From contig JAQGHP010000380.1 in the NCBI GenBank assembly GCA_028288775.1, positions 1 through 5,753 on the forward strand: a stretch of 5,753 bases of DNA, written 5' to 3'. This stretch comes from Phycisphaerales bacterium (GTDB taxonomy: Bacteria > Planctomycetota > Phycisphaerae > Tepidisphaerales > Tepidisphaeraceae). Of the stretch, positions 3,657 through 5,753 are shown piece by piece; the first letter of the stretch is position 1, and the number at the start of each line of letters is the position of its first letter. A program made the translations under genes and the position numbers. The notes under the pieces are model-generated. The model was not told the DNA's origin and searched no databases. It was given only the letters and a program-made list of their open reading frames with translations.

Positions 3657-5753
3657 TCAGGGTGCGCGGCTCGGTATGGTTGCCGGCTGGGTACTGGCTG
3701 GGTCGATCATCGCCGCGGACTCGTCGAAGATTAGCTTTTCGTCCTCGGTGAGTGCGTTTGGCTCCTTTGCCAGGTCGATCACCCTTTGCAGCAGTCCCCT
3801 GGCCTGAGTATGTCGGCCGAGCTTTTCCTGAGCCATTGCCGAAAGGATCAGGTTGGAGGCGTGGCTTTGCTGGGCGACGAAATCAGTCGCCTCCGAGCGG
3901 GCGATCGATTGGAGCGCGCCCGGGTAATCGCCGGTACGGTACTGTGCCGCGGCCAGAGTGCCGAGGTTGCGTGTATTGGCCGAGATCGCGACCGAGTGCC
4001 GCACGACGTCGAGGGCGACGGCATATTTTTCCGGCGATTGACCCGCATTTTTCACCAGGTCCCACGCCGCCGAGTTCAGATCCTCCGCGAATTCATCGGA
4101 GGGCTGGGTGCTGGGCGGATCAATCAGCGACTGGGCCGAATTCAGCTTTGTGGCGGTGTCGCCGTCACCCGGCACGGCCCTTCCCTCCCGCAAGGCCTTG
4201 CGCAGCAGTTCATGCGATTCCTGTATGTGGCCTAGCTTGAATTGCGCAACCGCTTCATCCGCGTCGCGCTGGGCGTCATTCGCCGGGGCGGTCGTCGGCT
4301 GGGCGTCGGCCACCGCGGGGGCGGGAGCGGTCGTCGGTTGAGTATCAGCCGGGGGGGCGGTTGCTGGCGGGTCGGCGGGCGGCTGGTTGAGGGCGAGGAG
4401 CTGCTGGAAGCCGGGGTCGTCGTTGCCGCCGGGCCAGATGTCGCGCAGATCCGCGAGGCTATCGCCCACCCGGCCCTGCTCGGGCCATGGTGCTGGGGTT
4501 TGGTACGCCTGCCCAAAATATTTCTGGTAGATGGCCAGCGCGTCGCTAAAGCGGCCTAGGCAGGTGTAGGCGTGGGCGAGATGGTCTTTGGCGGCAAGGC
4601 TGGAGTCGTCGAGGGAAAGGGATTTCTCCTCGAGAAGGGCCGCTTCCTTATACAACTTGCTCTTCACCTCAAAGCCGCCCGCGCACGCCCATTCGCGCGC
4701 CAGCGCCAATTTTTGCTCCGGCGTTCGGGCCTTGGCCAGTCGGGCCTCCACCTCGTCGTGGTACGATTGCGGTACGTCCGCCGCTACGGGCGGAGGGTGC
4801 GCTGCGAAAAACGCGGGAGATTCGCGCTGCAACCGCAGGAGTACGCCGACGGCGTCGTAATAGCCTTTGGCGCCGATCGGAACGATTCCACTTAGTTCAT
4901 CAATTTTCCGGCCGGAAATGAGCTCGGACAACTGCTCTAAATCATCTCCGGTGAATTGGACGGGGGCGACCGACCATCGCCGCAGAATCGGGGGCATGAC
5001 CCGGTCCCGGTCGGGATTCGGAGTTGAAAGAGACAGGGCGGATGCGCCGTCCCGGCTGATTACGACGGCATCAACGACATCGTCGCAAGGAAAGGCGGAA
5101 CTGACGGCCATCGCGTTGTGTGCGTCCCACAATCGGATGGAATTTTGCAGTGACGTCAACACGACCGATGCATCCGGGCCGAGCGCAAGGGTGCCGCGGT
5201 AGTGGGGTCTGGCAACGGCGGTAAATGGGGGCGTGAGCGACGTGCCGTCTTCCAACTTCAGGATTCGAGGTGGATCGGCGTAGCACAGATACGATCTGCC
5301 GTCCGGGCAGAGAATCCCGGGTGCCGCGAGCGCCCGCCATGCATGCGGCGGATCCGGAATCACTTCTCCACTGGTCACGTCCCACGCGGCGGGCCCGCCC
5401 TTTGCGCCCCATCCCACGAGAGCATGGCTGTCGGGGCTGAAGCAGTCTGGCGCAGCCGGCCAAGGCGACGGGGCGGTCGCGGAATTCCTGACGGTAGTGA
5501 CCAGGGCCAATGTTTGCGTGGAGAACACCTGATAGACACCCTCTGATCCCGCCAGATGTGCCACCAGGACGTACTTCCCATCGGGGCTTACGGAGGCCAG
5601 TCTCTCGCTGAGGCTGCTAAGATCCTGCCTCAACTCGGCGCCGATGCGAACTACTCTGCCGTTGCGGATGTTCCGGACGGCCAAACGCCAACGCCCGTGG
5701 TCGGCCAGAATCGTAATCAATTCATCCGCATTCGGTATGAAGGCGGCATCACC
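3657..5753 (-). CDS. WD40-like propeller and TPR protein (5' partial)
   Basis: The minus-strand frame runs from the right edge to the TGA at 3657-3659. A TTG at 5718-5720 could be read as a start but is more likely an internal Leu, since the 11 codons before it (GDAAFIPNADE) complete a WD40-type strand. Numbering from that TTG: at least five to six propeller blades occupy residues 1 to about 252, marked by SPDGKY (45-50), FSPDSH (94-99), CPDGRS (138-143), IRLWDA (195-200) and RRWSV (247-251). A helical linker follows at about 256-335. TPR-like helices are at about 338-405, a Pro/Thr/Ala-rich linker at 447-483, and more TPR-like helices at 485-515 and 543-655. The tail is short and Pro/Thr-rich. 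No catalytic motif is seen. In Planctomycetes this C-terminal order often follows a Ser/Thr kinase domain, so a kinase upstream is plausible but cannot be seen. The likely role is protein-protein scaffolding or signalling (inference). Confidence 0.87.
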   Translation of the reverse strand, partial: GDAAFIPNADELITILADHGRWRLAVRNIRNGRVVRIGAELRQDLSSLSERLASVSPDGKYVLVAHLAGSEGVYQVFSTQTLALVTTVRNSATAPSPWPAAPDCFSPDSHALVGWGAKGGPAAWDVTSGEVIPDPPHAWRALAAPGILCPDGRSYLCYADPPRILKLEDGTSLTPPFTAVARPHYRGTLALGPDASVVLTSLQNSIRLWDAHNAMAVSSAFPCDDVVDAVVISRDGASALSLSTPNPDRDRVMPPILRRWSVAPVQFTGDDLEQLSELISGRKIDELSGIVPIGAKGYYDAVGVLLRLQRESPAFFAAHPPPVAADVPQSYHDEVEARLAKARTPEQKLALAREWACAGGFEVKSKLYKEAALLEEKSLSLDDSSLAAKDHLAHAYTCLGRFSDALAIYQKYFGQAYQTPAPWPEQGRVGDSLADLRDIWPGGNDDPGFQQLLALNQPPADPPATAPPADTQPTTAPAPAVADAQPTTAPANDAQRDADEAVAQFKLGHIQESHELLRKALREGRAVPGDGDTATKLNSAQSLIDPPSTQPSDEFAEDLNSAAWDLVKNAGQSPEKYAVALDVVRHSVAISANTRNLGTLAAAQYRTGDYPGALQSIARSEATDFVAQQSHASNLILSAMAQEKLGRHTQARGLLQRVIDLAKEPNALTEDEKLIFDESAAMIDPASTQPATIPSRAP
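4272..4382 (-). repeat. Pro/Thr/Ala-rich linker with repeated QPTTAPA
   Basis: Inside the WD40/TPR protein a disordered linker of about 37 residues separates two TPR-like blocks. It contains two identical heptapeptides, QPTTAPA, encoded at 4320-4340 and 4281-4301, plus PPATAPPAD. STQP motifs recur further on at residues 537-540 (DPPSTQPSDE) and 676-679 (DPASTQPATIP). The two heptapeptide DNA copies differ at a few third codon positions. The linker probably acts as a flexible spacer. Confidence 0.75.

Noticed and set aside
3447..3734. Plus-strand open frame overlapping the end of ilvN and the end of the minus-strand gene
   Set aside because: Arg-rich composition, no ribosome binding site, and both ends overlap well-supported genes.
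3752..4240. Plus-strand open frames antisense to the TPR region
   Set aside because: Two different frames are open here at once and both give low-information Arg/Pro-rich peptides; the minus frame has continuous TPR and WD40 features.
5718..5720. TTG as the start of the WD40/TPR protein
   Set aside because: The frame continues upstream to the window edge with residues that complete a propeller strand, and there is no visible ribosome binding site on the minus strand before it.

Overview
The window reads as about 5.7 kb of a high-GC planctomycete-type chromosome, most likely from the Phycisphaerae. I infer this from three things: a giant secreted mosaic protein (Ig-like, delta-60 and solenoid repeats), a WD40-like plus TPR protein with the layout common in Planctomycetes, and repeated PTTAP/STQP-type linkers that I associate with Phycisphaerae. 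No phylogeny or database search was run, so this is a judgement from sequence style.

Layout: (1) 2-2530, plus strand, is the C-terminal 842 residues of a large repetitive, probably extracellular protein; the frame is open through the left edge. (2) 2531-2920 is an intergenic stretch. It holds an imperfect direct repeat whose second copy contains a near-perfect hairpin, a CGCG-rich pair of overlapping inverted repeats, a plausible sigma70-type promoter, and a Shine-Dalgarno sequence that lies in one arm of a small hairpin. (3) 2921-3484, plus strand, is ilvN, the regulatory subunit of acetolactate synthase. It is complete and the clearest gene here. (4) 3485-3656 is a short convergent intergenic gap. 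(5) 3657-5753, minus strand, is the C-terminal 698 residues of a WD40-like propeller/TPR protein, open through the right edge.

The three genes do not look like an operon or a joint pathway. The repeat protein and ilvN share a strand but are 390 bp apart with a fresh promoter and ribosome binding site before ilvN. The WD40/TPR gene converges on ilvN. No ilvB or ilvC is next to ilvN, so the gene stands apart from its usual partners within this window.

I found no RNA gene, insertion sequence, CRISPR array, integrase or phage gene. I do not see a convincing undescribed multi-gene system. The points most worth checking are the hairpin that could mask the ilvN ribosome binding site, the strict 18-residue solenoid in the first protein, and the hairpin-bearing repeat downstream of it, which may be a dispersed genomic element.
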